Shown: positions 18,699-30,520, counted from the first letter of the stretch. The stretch is 64,000 nt of DNA from Takakia lepidozioides (GCA_030704615.1 CM060734.1:30024042-30088041); one strand, 5' to 3'. The notes: generated by a model not told the origin, from the sequence alone. Translations and numbers: made by a program.

Positions 18699-19217
18699 AT
18701 CAGGATTAGATCTTGCTTGGGCGGGCTTCTATTCTTCCCCTCCATCTCTGTACTATTTTCATTACCTTGTACTCGTAGTTGCCAAAGCCTCTCTTGGTGG
18801 AGGCCAGTCAGTCCGGGGTTTTGGGCTGGGATATTCTGCAGGTAAGCACTGCAGATGGATTTTGGTGTGGGGGTGTTGATGTTTTGATTTCTTGTGTTTG
18901 GATCCCCCCCAACACCTGCATGCTTGACTGTGCGCCATGTTGGTTTTGTGTGGGCGCTTGCTTTCATAGGGATTAGGCCGGATTTGATCACCAGTCAATC
19001 CTAGAGTATGTTGTCGGTGGTGAGGTTGGAGTGATGACCAGCAAGACCACCAGTGTTTCTTCTATGGTGAGACTGGGTTGATGACCAGCCAACCATAGGA
19101 GTTCTTGCGGTGGATGCAGGTGCAGGAGCCCTGAGCCACTGGGATATGACCCTTAAACTGCAACAAGTGCCTACCCGTGTCACTATTAGAATTAGTAATA
19201 GAGCCTTATAGTGTCAC
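18699..19217. other. Spacer, no gene recognised
   Basis: Short frames only. Contains a partly repeated GATGACCAG(C/T)AA motif (about 19034 and 19082). Nothing else seen. Confidence 0.5.
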
Positions 19218-20285
19218 GTGGGGGAGGTGCACATTGTGAGTGTCATCACAGAGTTACCCAGGGGTTCTGAGGGGAGTACGGCTACAGGCAGTAGCAGTGA
19301 AAGTAGGTTCACCAGACGAGGTGTTCGTTTTAGACCACCTTCACCTCCACCCTCAACTAGTGCAGAGTTAGACACAGACTCGGAGGCTTCATCAATAGGT
19401 GTGCAATTTCATTCGCCATTGTCGTGGGACGACATGGAGGAGATGTATGGAGCTACCAAGGGGCCTCGTAGGTACTCTGGAGCTGTGGGCACAATCGAGT
19501 TGGATGACTTTATCCAGGAGTTCGACAGCTGGTGTGATTTGCAGCAGATGCGCAATCCACAGCTATTCACCCCATTCATGGCGTGGAAGGGACTGTTCCA
19601 GCATTTGGAAGGCCCGCCTATGGACGATTACCACGAGTTCAGGCGAGGACATGAAGCAGAGATTGAGAAGTGGAGGATGTATTGGTTACTTGACTACGTC
19701 TCCATTACTCGAGGCACGACGCGACCAGTAGCTGCATCAGTACCAATATCTCCCACTGCCAGCACTAGTAGTGGAACAAGTAGTGCCGGTACTTCTGCAG
19801 GTGGTACCAGTTCAAAAGGTGCTACTACTCCTCCTGCCACGACTACAACAATGCCTAGATTCAGCCCGGTGGTGGAGTTCTTCCAGGAGTTGCGGAGGAA
19901 CTACCAAGGTGTACGGACTTGCAAGACTTCTAGTGCAAACCCAGTGAGAGCCTGCGAGAGGCGTACACTCGTATGAGGCGCTTGATAAGTGTGACCCAAG
20001 GGGTTACTGAAGCTCAGGCAATCCAGTTTTGGTATGGAATTCTGGACAAGGAGCTCAAGAGAAGGGTGCGAGATGCAACCCTGTTACAAGCAGCCCAACC
20101 CACATTAGCAGATGTGTTTCTGCTAGCTGAGCGGATTGAGCTCAACATGGTGGAGGAGCGAGTTGTTACCATTGGATTTGGCAAGGACATGCCTGCACGA
20201 GGCGCAGCTGCCAGCCCACAGGCACAAGGTACTGCCCAACAGCATGGTCAGGGGGGCAAGGTTTCCCAACCCAAGTTCCATGGAG
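19218..20285 (+). pseudogene. gag: Gag of G3, N-terminal part (truncated by M1)
   Basis: A Ser/Pro-rich start, then LDDFIQEFDSWCDLQQM...FMAWKGLFQHLEGPPMDDYHEF, a gag matrix/capsid-like region. After a Ser/Thr/Gly linker comes a second helical block: FSPVVEFFQELRRNYQG, then in another frame REAYTRMRRLISVTQGVTEAQAIQFWYGILDKELKRRVRDATL. That ordering is typical of Ty3 gag (the 'F...L...Y..RF..L...' organisation). A frameshift plus a TAG (about 19930) separates the blocks. The sequence then runs into M1 at 20286-20295 and its zinc knuckle lies on the far side at 35136. Confidence 0.75.
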
Positions 20286-20295
20286 CTTACAGGGG
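20286..20295. repeat. Target site duplication of M1, left copy
   Basis: CTTACAGGGG here and at 34976-34985. Ten bases fits the 9-11 bp duplications of Mutator-like elements. Removing M1 and one copy rejoins the G3 gag. Confidence 0.88.
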
Positions 20296-20400
20296 GGGGC
20301 TGCTATTTCATGAGCCATGAGCCATGAGCGGCATAAGCCATGAGCAGAGTCGTAAGTGTGGAAAAAAACATGAGCAGCACTATTTTCCGGAAATGAGTGT
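20296..20400. repeat. Left terminal and subterminal repeats of M1
   Basis: TIR followed by CATGAGCCATGAGCCATGAGCGG, GCCATGAGCAG and ACATGAGCAG. The right end (34722-34975) carries the same motif in inverse orientation (GCTCATG), at least eight times. Such subterminal motif clusters commonly bind transposase. Confidence 0.82.
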
Positions 20401-20792
20401 CCGCGGGAATAGGGTTTAGGGTGCCACGGTCATAGGGGGAGAAGGACCTCCCGATGAAGGAGGTTCGGCAATGTTATTTAGAATTATATATTGAAAGGCA
20501 ATGTTTCGCGAATGGTAGGGTGGTACTGCTCTGTACAATGGGGGCCCATTTCAGCCTACCAGCCATTTGCAAAATTCACCCACACTCCCAATCCCAAACA
20601 AAATGAGCAATGACGCATTCTCGGAACAATGGACACAGAATAGAATAAAAAGAGGGCACAATGAGGTTTTTATTGATCCACATGAATTGCATTTGAAGCA
20701 CGTCTACTGTGCTGATTGTGCCCTCAAATCTTGAGCCCTGTGCCTACTGAATACAAGTCACGTTGTCAATGGGACTTCGACTGCTCTCAGAA

Positions 20793-21587
20793 CTAGCTCA
20801 TGAGTCCTGGGGCTCCTCCATGTAAAGTCGATTGCAGCCGTTGTACCGCCCTAGTGATGTTCACCACAATGTCCTGCCCTTCAATCATACCACCATCGAA
20901 TATGGAAATCTTCACGTTTTCGTCGTCCACACCAATGCGAATGTCCCCATACAATGGAGAAGAGGAGCGCACTCCTCGAGGAGAATAGGTCTCTCCGATG
21001 GAGTCCACCCACGTCCAGTGGCAGCAGTTCCACCGCAACAGCATAGCAGTGCGCCTTCTTCTGCATGGGTGACCGTCGTAGCTGGGAAAATCGGAATCGA
21101 GGATGCGCAGGAGCCACGGACTCCTCAAACCAAGATCGTCACCCCGCTCGAAGGCGTAGTGGCCTACGATATACTCAAAAGCCACCAATGTTTCCACAAT
21201 CGAACCAGTATCTTCTGTGTAATTTGTGTACCAGATAACAATGTCTCCCGATGTGGCCGAATACATTGCATAATCGATGCCTCCAAAGGGGCAGTCGTCC
21301 CGGTTCCGGAAGCACGGCATCCTTGCAAAGGAGGACCTGAGGACGACTTGGATGCCGATGACCTTGCGGACAGCTACGAAGCCCTTAGATTTTGGAAATG
21401 ATACGAAGCGGAAGAGCAGTCCGGCCTCCAATAATGGAGCATCTGGGTCACACGTACCCACCGACGGAGGTGGAACGTGTTCATCACGCCAGCGGTGGAT
21501 GAACCCATACATCTTTCTCATCAACAAGTTATAGTTTGAGATCTGCCACCGAAGTCCATCCCCCCGAATGGAAATTCGGCGCCGCAT
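20793..21587 (-). CDS. Unknown M1 protein (264 codons)
   Basis: An intact frame from ATG 21587 to the stop at 20793, in the same direction as the methyltransferase-like gene and downstream of it. Visible segments: an aromatic N-terminal part (YNLLMRKMYGFIHRWRDEHVPP), a run with LLFRFVSFPKSKGFVAVRKVIGIQVVL, DIVIWYTNYTEDTG, and a C-terminal GDIRIGVDDENVKISIFDGG. Mixed alpha/beta composition, no signal peptide or membrane span, no family recognised. In M2 an ORF of similar position (51250-51784) exists but I could not see sequence similarity. The start is the first ATG, overlapping an A-rich context; the true start may lie a few codons in. Confidence 0.55.
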   Translation of the reverse strand: MRRRISIRGDGLRWQISNYNLLMRKMYGFIHRWRDEHVPPPSVGTCDPDAPLLEAGLLFRFVSFPKSKGFVAVRKVIGIQVVLRSSFARMPCFRNRDDCPFGGIDYAMYSATSGDIVIWYTNYTEDTGSIVETLVAFEYIVGHYAFERGDDLGLRSPWLLRILDSDFPSYDGHPCRRRRTAMLLRWNCCHWTWVDSIGETYSPRGVRSSSPLYGDIRIGVDDENVKISIFDGGMIEGQDIVVNITRAVQRLQSTLHGGAPGLMS

Positions 21588-21599
21588 TTACATCGAAGA

Positions 21600-22007
21600 G
21601 GGGATGGACTTCGTCGTGTCCAGTGGCTATCGGCCCACCTGGCAGTGACTGCCCATAGTTTGCATGGCAGGGTAGGAAACTGAAACGGCTACATTCATGC
21701 AGCAGCCAATCTTCATCGGTCCAGGATCCTGTAGGGGGGAAATTTAAATGTGCCCTGGAGTGTTTGTGAGGAATTGCAGCGTTAGCTTGAACTTTTTCCA
21801 GCCACCGCGCTGCTCCTCCTCCATCCGGGAGCTGCTGTCATTGAGCGTACTCCGCTACTCTTTTTCAAGGATGTCGGAATTGGCCCACTGTTTACAATTT
21901 GATGTCTCATTTCTACAATGTGTCTGTCCGGATGAATATAGCAGAGTAACCGGTATGTGAGTCATGTGTCAAGAATATACCAGAGTAACGCCATGTCGGA
22001 CATCGAA
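21600..22007. other. Spacer upstream of the M1 unknown gene
   Basis: No gene recognised. Presumably holds its promoter; no TATA box stands out. Confidence 0.4.
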
Positions 22008-22740
22008 ATGCGGCACCGCATTTCGGTGCCGACATGGAAATGCGGCGCCGCATTTCGGTGCCGACATGGAAATGCGGTGCATCATTTCCGTCCAGGTACA
22101 CGAAATACCAACACGGGTCTATAAATTGATCAGAAAACGAGGTTGGCATTGCAAATGCGGCGACGCATTTCCAGCTTGGCAATGGAAACTTCTTTTTGGA
22201 CAAGGGAATGCGGTGCCGCATTTCCGTACAACACTTCGAAAAGTGTGACATTTCCGACCAGCGCGATGGAATGCGTTACCGCATTTCCGAGAGAGGGTCT
22301 GCAGATGGACAAATTGCGATGTCCGTTCTGGAAATGCGGCGCCGCATTTCCATGTCCGTCATCGACTTTTTTTTAACAATGGAATGCGTTGCCAATTTTT
22401 TGCTGATGGGCCTGCAGTTCGAACAACGACCATCCCCAATACTGAAATGCGGCACCGCATTTTCAATCCCGCCATGTCGACCTCCTTGTTCGACCTCGTT
22501 GTTCGACCTCTGTAAGCGTGGTGGCATCCATGCAATGAGTGGGAGAGGCCAAAACTGGCGTGTGGACAAAGGAAATTTTGGAAATGCGGCACCGCATTTC
22601 CAATTCAGATTACTTTTTACTATGCCAACATTGAAATGGAAAATTTAGTCCCTCCCCTGTTTTGGAAATGCGGTGCCGCATTTCGAAAAGAGGTTCTTAG
22701 ACTTCCCCTGTTTTGGAAATGCGGTGCCCCATTTCCGATT
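22008..22740. repeat. M1 palindrome cluster A (GAAATGCGGYRCCGCATTTC)
   Basis: About a dozen full or worn copies of the palindrome between the unknown gene and the 3' end of the methyltransferase-like gene. The first three lie in a 32 bp tandem (centres near 22014, 22046, 22078), with partial ATTTCGGTGCCGA copies in between. Others follow near 22160, 22213, 22273, 22340, 22450, 22590, 22672 and 22722. Central bases vary within GGYRCC (GGCGCC, GGTGCC, GGCACC). Confidence 0.9.
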
Positions 22741-22872
22741 TTGGGAGCGTCGTGGTTTGGGCGATTGTGTGGCTGGAATGCACACTGGAGAGGGGTCACG
22801 AATGTCGGGCAGAATTTCCTTTATATACTCTGGAAGAGAATTTACATTTACAGAGACTTCATTAAAATTCTA

Positions 22873-25800
22873 TTAATCTTGAAAATCATCCGAATCCTCA
22901 TCCTGTTCTAGACTGTCCTGCTCCTCCTCCACCCCCTCAGTGCCTCTCTCATCTCCAGCGGACTGCTCGTTGGCCAGGCTTTCGAAAATCCCATCTTCCC
23001 CTTGCGAAACTGTCCATCTCACCTCCGTTGGGTCGTCTTCCTCCCTGTCTGCGTCGCTCTCATCCGCTGAATCACATATGTACTTTCGTACCCATCTACC
23101 TGTCTGAGCTGCTGCCAACTCTTTCCTTATCCTTCTGTCCTCCCTAGCCCTCTCCAAAATCTGCTCTACTTTACTGGGATTCTCACTTCTTCTAATCGCT
23201 GTATTTGCGAGTTTAGCTATAACTAGGAAGGGAGTAGTCCCTCACCGGGCTCGTCATGAAATCGGCCCCGCAAAGAACGGGACATTCTTCCTGGCAGGAA
23301 GTGTAGGCCCTACATGTTTCGACCCGGACCCTGCAATCCTGCACATGACAATCATCAACGAGACTAATGAGAACCACAGTCGGGAAATTCGTTTGACATA
23401 AATGACCCAGAAGGCTTTGCAAACTTACAATGTTTGCACTCACTCGTATTCCGGGTTCTCCTCCGCATCAATGTCCACTGTGTCTTCCTCGGACTCCGAC
23501 GAATCCGAGGAGACTTCCGCTCTGTGGGAGCCTTCACATTCCGTTGCAGCCCCTCCAGATGGGATCCCCACACGGATGAATCCTCCTCGTAGGCAAAGAG
23601 GTGCCGGTCGGAAAACCGCCCAGCCCACATTGAGGCACCTGTTACAATGCCATCCACACATTACCACATGGCGCTTCAGATGTTGCGAACTACATCCTAA
23701 CGAGAATTTGCAGAACAGCAGAGATCAAGATTCTGCATACCTGTCCCACAGATGAGGTCGAGCACTGTGCCCTCCACGTCTGTGCATGTCTCCATAATTG
23801 TCTGAATGAAGGCAGGGCTCCGAGTCCGTGAGTACCGCAGGGGTTCCGTTGAAGTGAGGCTATGAGGGAGAAGTTCCTTGGGAACGTTGTTGAACAGAAC
23901 GTCGTAATCGAGTGGGTCGCAGTTCGGGTCAACCTTTCCTCCCTCCTTCCGGAAAGCAAAGGTGGAGTTCTCCTTCACAAAGCAGTATGCATCGAACTGC
24001 TTCGTCTGCATACACAGGGGGAAAACGATTAGAAACCGAATGCGGCACCGCATTTGAAAACACCCAAGCAAATGAAAGGACGAGTGCCAGTGTCGTAATC
24101 ACCTTCTTCCCTTCCGACCGAAGGCCCAGTGTGTTGATGCACGTCCACTTCTTTTTCAGAATCGGGACGGCGCTCTTGCGGGTCCACTTCGCAATTCCTG
24201 TCTGAGTGTTTTTTCCTCTGCTCGCCAGGACAACCACACAGCCTCTGTCGTCCAACACCATGCGGGCAAGCCCGAATCCTTTCTTCCAAAAGTCCTCCGA
24301 GTACCTGTTCCAAGATGGCAAAGCTTGCAGTCCTTCCACAGGCTCTCCGTCCGGAATATCCAAGATGATCATATCACAAGACCACTCGGTGGCATTTCCG
24401 CCCCTCCTACAATCCTTGTCTGCACACACCCTCTCAAAGAACGAGACCATATTCTGAAATCCTGGGGTGTCGGTAGGCTCTTCGGCAGTCGCCTTCTTCA
24501 GTGCTCTGCCCTTCAGACCCTCCATGGTCTTCAGGTATGCCAACTTGGCTGCCCGTCCATCCAAAGCCGCCAAGAAACTCTCATTTACACACTGGACTAC
24601 AGTTTCGGGAGCCACTTTCGGCCTCTTCATTTCCACCGGCTCGAAAGGGTGCCCCCCTGGGGGGTTGAAGAGTGCCTTCTTTGCCGAGCCAGTTCTCGTG
24701 CCTCTCGTGACAACGGTGGGCACAGGGGAGGCAGCCTGCGTTTGGGGGGGTGGGCTGGTTGCAAAGTCTCCATCGGAGTCCTCTTCCTCACCCTCTTCCT
24801 GAACAGGCTGTTTCTGCTTCTTCGTTTTGGCGGGTGTCACAACAGCTGCTCCTTGTTGGCGAGTCCTCTTCTTTGACCCCTTCTGTTGGGCCTGCACAGC
24901 TGCATCCACCGTCTTTTGTGCCATCTCAGCTGCCTTTCTGGATTCTTCCAGAGCAGCAGATTCCTTTGCCGACTTTGGCCCAGCAGGGACACGTCTTTCC
25001 TTTCTCTTCTCTTCTGCCAAGGCGTGCAGATCTTTCTCAGACTCGTCAACAATACCGCCAGACATGTCCAGGTACCACGGGCATCCAACGAGATGCGCGG
25101 GATGCCATTGTTTCTGCATCTCGGGTGTGTAGACACAGCTTGGGCCGCCACGGTCGAAGCCATGAAGAAGGGGGCTCTTGAGCCAGGGCCCCTGTCTGAA
25201 GGAGCACGTATTTCATATACCTGCAAGGCAGTCAGCATGCGTGAGCAAAACTTGAGACCAACCTACTGGCAGAGTGCCACCGAAAACATGAAATGCGAAT
25301 GCGGTGCCGCATTTCCGAGACAAACCTCGTAACCAGGCTTCACATACAAGGGCAGCTGTGCTTCACCTGTAAACAATTCGCATTGCAGCTTTCCCCGCTC
25401 CCTCCTGATGTGTAAACTCCACGCTCCTTCTTGCTGTCTGTAGCTCTCTGGCGAAAAGGTGTCCTTGTACGCACATCTGAAACGTGTCACGTAGTCTTCC
25501 AATGTCTGCGTTCCATCCCATTTGACGTACAAGCCGAACGAATTTGTGTGCATTACGACTTGCTCCTTCGCATTCGACATTACCTGCGATTCCCAAATGC
25601 ATTGTCACGTAGCAGTTCAGGGAATTCATTTCAGAAAAGCAAATCTGGGGAAGTACCTTGAATTACCTGGAACCACCAAGTCATGCGGTTGAGCCACTCA
25701 TCCACTGCAGGGTCGGAAACTTCGAGTGGAAAAGACCACATTGTCCTTATGCTCTCGGATGCATTCCAGATCGACAGCCACCGTGTCTGCCATTTCCGAT

Positions 25801-28272
25801 CCAATGTCAGGAGCTGGAAGAGAGTGGCTATTGCTAGGAAGGAACTTCAGTGCATTGAAACCTCACCTTCTCTTTCGCCTCCACACATGCCGTTGAGAGG
25901 TGATGCAGTTTCTCCAATTGCATGGTCGGCTGCATGGCCCGAGAATAGTGTTTTGCAATCTCGGGGATGAAGTCCTTTCCAAGTGCCGGATCTGCAATTG
26001 CCACCAGCTTCACAAGCTTTGACTTGTATTTGGTTCTGGACTTGACACCGGCTTCCTTCAAGTGCTCAGTCAATGACTGCAACGTTTTGACCTGCCCCTC
26101 ACTTTCCATGAAGAAGCGTTTGGCATGGGCCAAATCCAGCTTGATGTTTGACTGCCAACAAAAACATGCAGAAGCGTTACATTCGATTCATGTGGAAACA
26201 TTACTGAAATTGGGGAAGGATGAGCAGAGGGAAATTGGAGGACGACTTACTTCGTATATCACCTCCACCATTCCATCCATAGTGAGACGATACCATGTCC
26301 GGTCTGTTTTTGCAACGGCTTTCTGAATGAGCTCGGGCTCCAGCATTTCCGCAAACATCTGCGGATCAGTGAGACCAGTTTTCCTCACCCTGTACAGCAT
26401 GTGTGCCATGTGGGTATGCACGTACGCATTTTAGTGACCCTGCAAGGCACACTCTCCAGTTCAGTACACGGAAGCACGGAAACAAACCAGAATGGAAACC
26501 GAAATGCGGCACCGCATTTCGAACGTGCTAGGGAGGGTATGAGTATCTTACGAGTTGAGGTCCGCCATGGCATTCTTGAGCAGGGAGGAGTCTGCCGCCT
26601 TCACCTTGAGGATGACACACTCCACCATGTAATGCCAGCCAATGTGCTTGGCATGGTTCTGCTTGATGTACTCCCACCAGGCGAGAAGTCGGTGATTCCC
26701 GTCCCACACAAAGAACATTTTACCCGACATATGGCCGAAGTCGGGATCACCCTTCAGCGTCGCCTCGAATTCGTGGTTGCGAGTGTGCCAGTGGGTATCC
26801 CACGTTGACAATTCATCGGCAGTGGGTCCACGAGTTTCGCCGTCCTCATTCTCAATGGAAACGTAAAACGCTGCCGATCCCAGACGGTACCCTTCTCGAA
26901 ATGCGAACTTGAGCTTATCCACATCTCCGGGAAGGGCCTGCCTGACGATGGGAAGGGAGACCATGCGACAGAGTGGGATTCGAAGAGTCCGCTGGAATAC
27001 CCTGCTGCCCAGAACTCTGCCAATGCTACTGTGTGTCTCTCCAACATTTTATCCGCTGCACTTTTGAAATCCTCCGGAGACATGTCTGTAGGTGCCGGTA
27101 GTGGCTGAGCAGCTGGAGCATCCTCAACTGGAGCTGCACTCTGGGGCCTGTCTGCGGGCAATTCTGCCATTGCAGAGGCCTCCTCCGGGCCTGCTTGCTC
27201 ATCGGTGGTGAGGTCTTGCTGCGAAAGTTGAGCGGCAGCACCCTCCTCCGGTACCAAATCGAGATCAACGGTCGATCCCATTGCCTTCGCTGCAGCAGAG
27301 TCGGCCCCAACATCTGCAGGCGGGAAATCCTCCAGGAACTGAGCTTCAGCTCGTGGAAGCGGTTTTGCGGGAGATTGTTCGCCGTCACCCTGATTGCCTT
27401 CTGCTTCCTCATCCTTGTAGGTGAAGGTGTCTGCTGCAATTGAATCTGTCTTCTACCCTGCTGCTTCATTCGCGTTGGGGGGGTGAATCGGCCTGAGCCG
27501 GTTCAGAAGCCAGTAGAGGGACGGGCTGCTTCTTCTTCGACTTTGCTGGAGAAGGGCCCGACCCCTGCTGGCGATTCTCCATGACCGAAGAACGCGAGTC
27601 GATCTCTGGGACTTTGAACTTGCCCTTCGAAGACGCGTCTTTGAATCGCAGTGGGCTAGGCCCGGCAGGAATACCGCGCTCGGGGATCGGGTGGGTGTAC
27701 GTGCTGCAGCTAGCTCCTCGGACTCTTCCTGCGGCTCTCGGATTCCTGCGATCCCTCCAGCACGTCCACCTTCCTGTTAGGCATGCAAACATGTTCTGCA
27801 TTCAAGTCTCCTAGCATTCAGTCTAAGAATTACAGAAGCAAAATGGGGGGTTCGGTGCTCGATCAGCTGCGCGCAGCCCGATCGCATGGAGCTCTCACTG
27901 GTGGCTGGGTTGCCTGAGTGGCCTGCTGCTCGGAGATGGCAATCTCCTCCTGTAGACGCATCTGCTTCCTCCCCTTCGGCATTGGCCTACGTCCGAAGTA
28001 TAATTTCCGGAGCTTGCGACGAGGTCTCCTGGCTGGTGCACGAACTCCCCCCCTCTCAGGTTCGAGCATAAGAAGAACAGAGAGAGGAAAAGGGGCCAAA
28101 GAGTGCAGATGGAAAGGGCGCGAGAGGGGTGACTGAGGAGACACGACAAAGTAGATGAAACGGCGGTGATGCACCACTTGGGTTCGAAAGGGTGGACGAA
28201 AGTGTCTCCTCGGGAGTTTGCGTCATTACGAAATTCGAATCGTTGAGGGTACGCCTGCCGTCCGAAAAACAA
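22873..28272 (-). pseudogene. ParB-like / N6-N4 DNA methyltransferase-like gene of M1, about 10 exons
   Basis: Coding segments run from about 28.2 kb to the stop at 22873. Near 26700 is SGKMFFVWDGNHRLLAW, resembling the ParB/Srx 'DGHHR..A' motif. Exons then encode helical sequence (MAHMLYRVRKTGLTDPQMF; KLDLAHAKRFFMESEGQVK; WFQ), a Lys/Glu/Ala linker, and a methyltransferase-like domain. Its motif IV is SCDMIILDIPDG near 24355 (DIPD in place of DPPY), followed by FGLARMVLDDRGCVVVLA. Then come RYSRTRSPAFIQ and motif I VLDLICGTG with ASMWAGRFSDRHLFAYEED after an intron (about 23741-23600). That order, IV before I, is the beta class of N6/N4 enzymes. Introns seen: 26440-26551, 26152-26250, 25814-25866, 25584-25666, 25221-25325, 24006-24102, 23639-23740. 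An acidic tail ends in DSDDFQD. Frameshifts near 26970, 26425, 25130 and 23500 make it a relic, unless they are assembly errors. Confidence 0.72.
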
Positions 28273-28416
28273 ACATCATTATCGAACGGTCAGGCCGCGC
28301 CGCCTCATGCCCCTTCAGTCAGATAGAGTGCCGACATGTGCAGCAATTCCGTTGCTCCACGTGTTCACATTTCAAGGTATTTCCGTCCCAGCGTCTGATG
28401 AGTTGGAGCGAAAATG
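28273..28416. promoter_or_regulatory. Presumed 5' flank of the methyltransferase-like gene
   Basis: Short stretch between the first recognisable coding frame on the minus strand and the palindrome array. No core promoter motif is obvious; the assignment rests on position between divergent genes. Confidence 0.3.
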
Positions 28417-30105
28417 CGAATGCGGCGCCGCATTTCCGTTAAGTACCATCACTCTGCTACACATCCGTACTTGCTGGAAGAAATGCGGCACCGCATTTCC
28501 GTTCCACCTTCACATACCTTAGTTTTTGAACGGAAAACGGTGCCGCATTTCCGTCCCACAGCTCCAAGTATGAGATTCAAAAGGGAAATGCGGCGCCGCA
28601 TTTCCGTTCTGGAATGTCGAAAGGTGCGATTGGGACGGGAATGAGGCAAACATTTCTGTTCCGTGGTTCATGATTTTCAATGTGAACGGAAATGCGGTAC
28701 CGCATTTCCGTTCCCACTTCACATCCGTTACATGATGAATGGAAATGCCGTGCCACATTTGCCGTTCGGGAAAGTAAGAGGTCTCACCTGGACAGAAATG
28801 CGGTGCCGCATTTCCGGTCGGAAAGTTGAAGGTCTCACATGGATGGAAATGCGGCACACATTTCGTACACAGCTCCAGGCCAATATACAAAACGGAAATG
28901 CGGCGCCGCATTTCCGTTAGAATGTCGGAAGGTGCGACTCGAACGGAAATGCGGTGCCGCATTTTGTTCCCGTTGCGCACGATTTTCAGTCAGAATGGAA
29001 ATGCGGTACCGCATTTCCGTTCTGTAGAGTATTAACGTCTGACGCTGGCGGAAATGCGTGCCGCATTTTCGTTCCACAGCTCCATGCCTCACATACAAAA
29101 CGGAAATGCGGCGCCGCATTTCCGTTTTGGAATGTCGGAAGGTGCGACTCCGACGGAAATGCGGTACCGCATTTCAGTTCCGATGTTTCAGGATATTTCA
29201 TCAGAACGGAAATGCGGTGCCGCATTTCCCTTTTGAATCTAATACATTCCGTTCTGGAATGTTGGGAAGGTGCGACTCGGATGGAAATGCGTGCCGCATT
29301 TCAGTTCCGATGGTTCACGATTTTCAGTCAGAACGGAAATGCGGTGCCGCATTTCCGTTCTGGAATGTTGGTAGGTGCGACTCGGATGGAAATACGGTGC
29401 CGCATTTCAGTTCAGATGGTTCACGATTTTCAGTCAGAACGGAAATGCGGTGCCGCATTTCCGTTCTGGATAGTATGAATGTCTCAAGGCGGTCGGAATT
29501 GCGCTGTATGAAGCTGTCGGAATCGCACTCGGCTCCATGCATCAGATACAAAATGGAAATGCGGCGCCGCATTTCCGTTCTGGAATGTCGAAAAGTGCGA
29601 CTCGGACGGAAATGCGGTGCCGCATTTCTGTTCCCGTTGTTCATAATCTCAATCAGAACGGAAATGCGGTACCGCATTTCCGTTCCACCTTCACATACCG
29701 TGCTTGTTGAATGAAAATGCGGTACCGCATTTCCGTTCTGGAGAGTATGAATGTCTTTTAAGGACGGAAATGTGCTGCAGCATTTCTATCCCTCAGCTCC
29801 ATGCATCAGATACAAAATGGAAATGCGGCGCCGCATTTCCGTTCTGAAATGTCGAAAAGTGCGACTCGGACGGAAATGCGGTGCCGCATTTCTGTTCCCG
29901 TTGTTCATAAATCTCAATCAGAACGGAAATGCGGTACCGCATTTCCGTTCCACCTTCACATACCGTGCTTGCTGGATGGAAATGCGTTACCGCATTTCCG
30001 TTCTGGAGAGTATAAAGGTTTCCCCCGGACGGAAACTCGGTGCCGCATTTCGTCGCTCTGGTGCATGACCAAGATGCAATACGGAAATGCGGCGCCGTAT
30101 TTCCG
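28417..30105. repeat. M1 palindrome array B: about 32 sites at 53-bp spacing
   Basis: Palindromes of type GAAATGCGGYRCCGCATTTC with centres near 28426, 28489, 28541, 28594, 28647, 28698, 28751, 28804, 28855, 28904, 28955, 29007, 29060, 29112, 29165, 29218, 29292, 29345, 29398, 29451, 29504, 29565, 29618, 29670, 29723, 29776, 29829, 29882, 29935, 29988, 30041 and 30093. Most steps are 51-53 bp. A few sites are worn. The centre is GGCGCC, GGTACC, GGTGCC or GGCACC. The last two blocks (29505-29770 and 29771-30035) are near copies, a 265 bp higher-order repeat of five sites. The array fills the gap between two divergent genes. Confidence 0.95.
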
Positions 30106-30520
30106 TCCACCAGCAATCGAAAGAATCACTCGGGACGGGAAATCTGGAACCTGAATGGGTTGCATTGTTCCGAAACAACACAATTGCGGCCAGTCTTGAT
30201 GAGCACAACTTGGTTGTCTGACCGTTTTAACAGCAGTCCTGGCACTTGTCAGTGCGAACGTTCCTGTCTGCACCGAGAATACTGCTGGATCCACCCTCAG
30301 GAGAAACTGTCAGGAGATGTTATTTCGTCGCCGAATCGGCCATCATTGTCATACTCACTGGCTATGGAATCAAACCTCCCACCTTCATGCATGTAGCTTG
30401 AAACAATACTTTCCACTTCAATGTGCGACTTCCAATCGTCGATGGACTCCGCATGGTGCCTGTGAGCCTTGGTCTGTCGCTATACTGAACCTCGCACTTG
30501 CCAACTCCGTGCGGTGTTCG

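Noticed and set aside
28954-29714. Open frames of up to 218 codons through the palindrome array on both strands (GNAAPHFRS / MRRRISV / ERKCGAAFPF repeats)
   Set aside because: They are translations of the palindrome in different frames and strands, present equally on both strands, with no start context or homology.
28417-30105. CRISPR-like array (about 20 bp repeats at constant spacing)
   Set aside because: The repeats are palindromic with variable centres, the spacers are themselves repeated in a 265 bp higher-order unit, no cas genes are present, and the context is a eukaryotic transposon.
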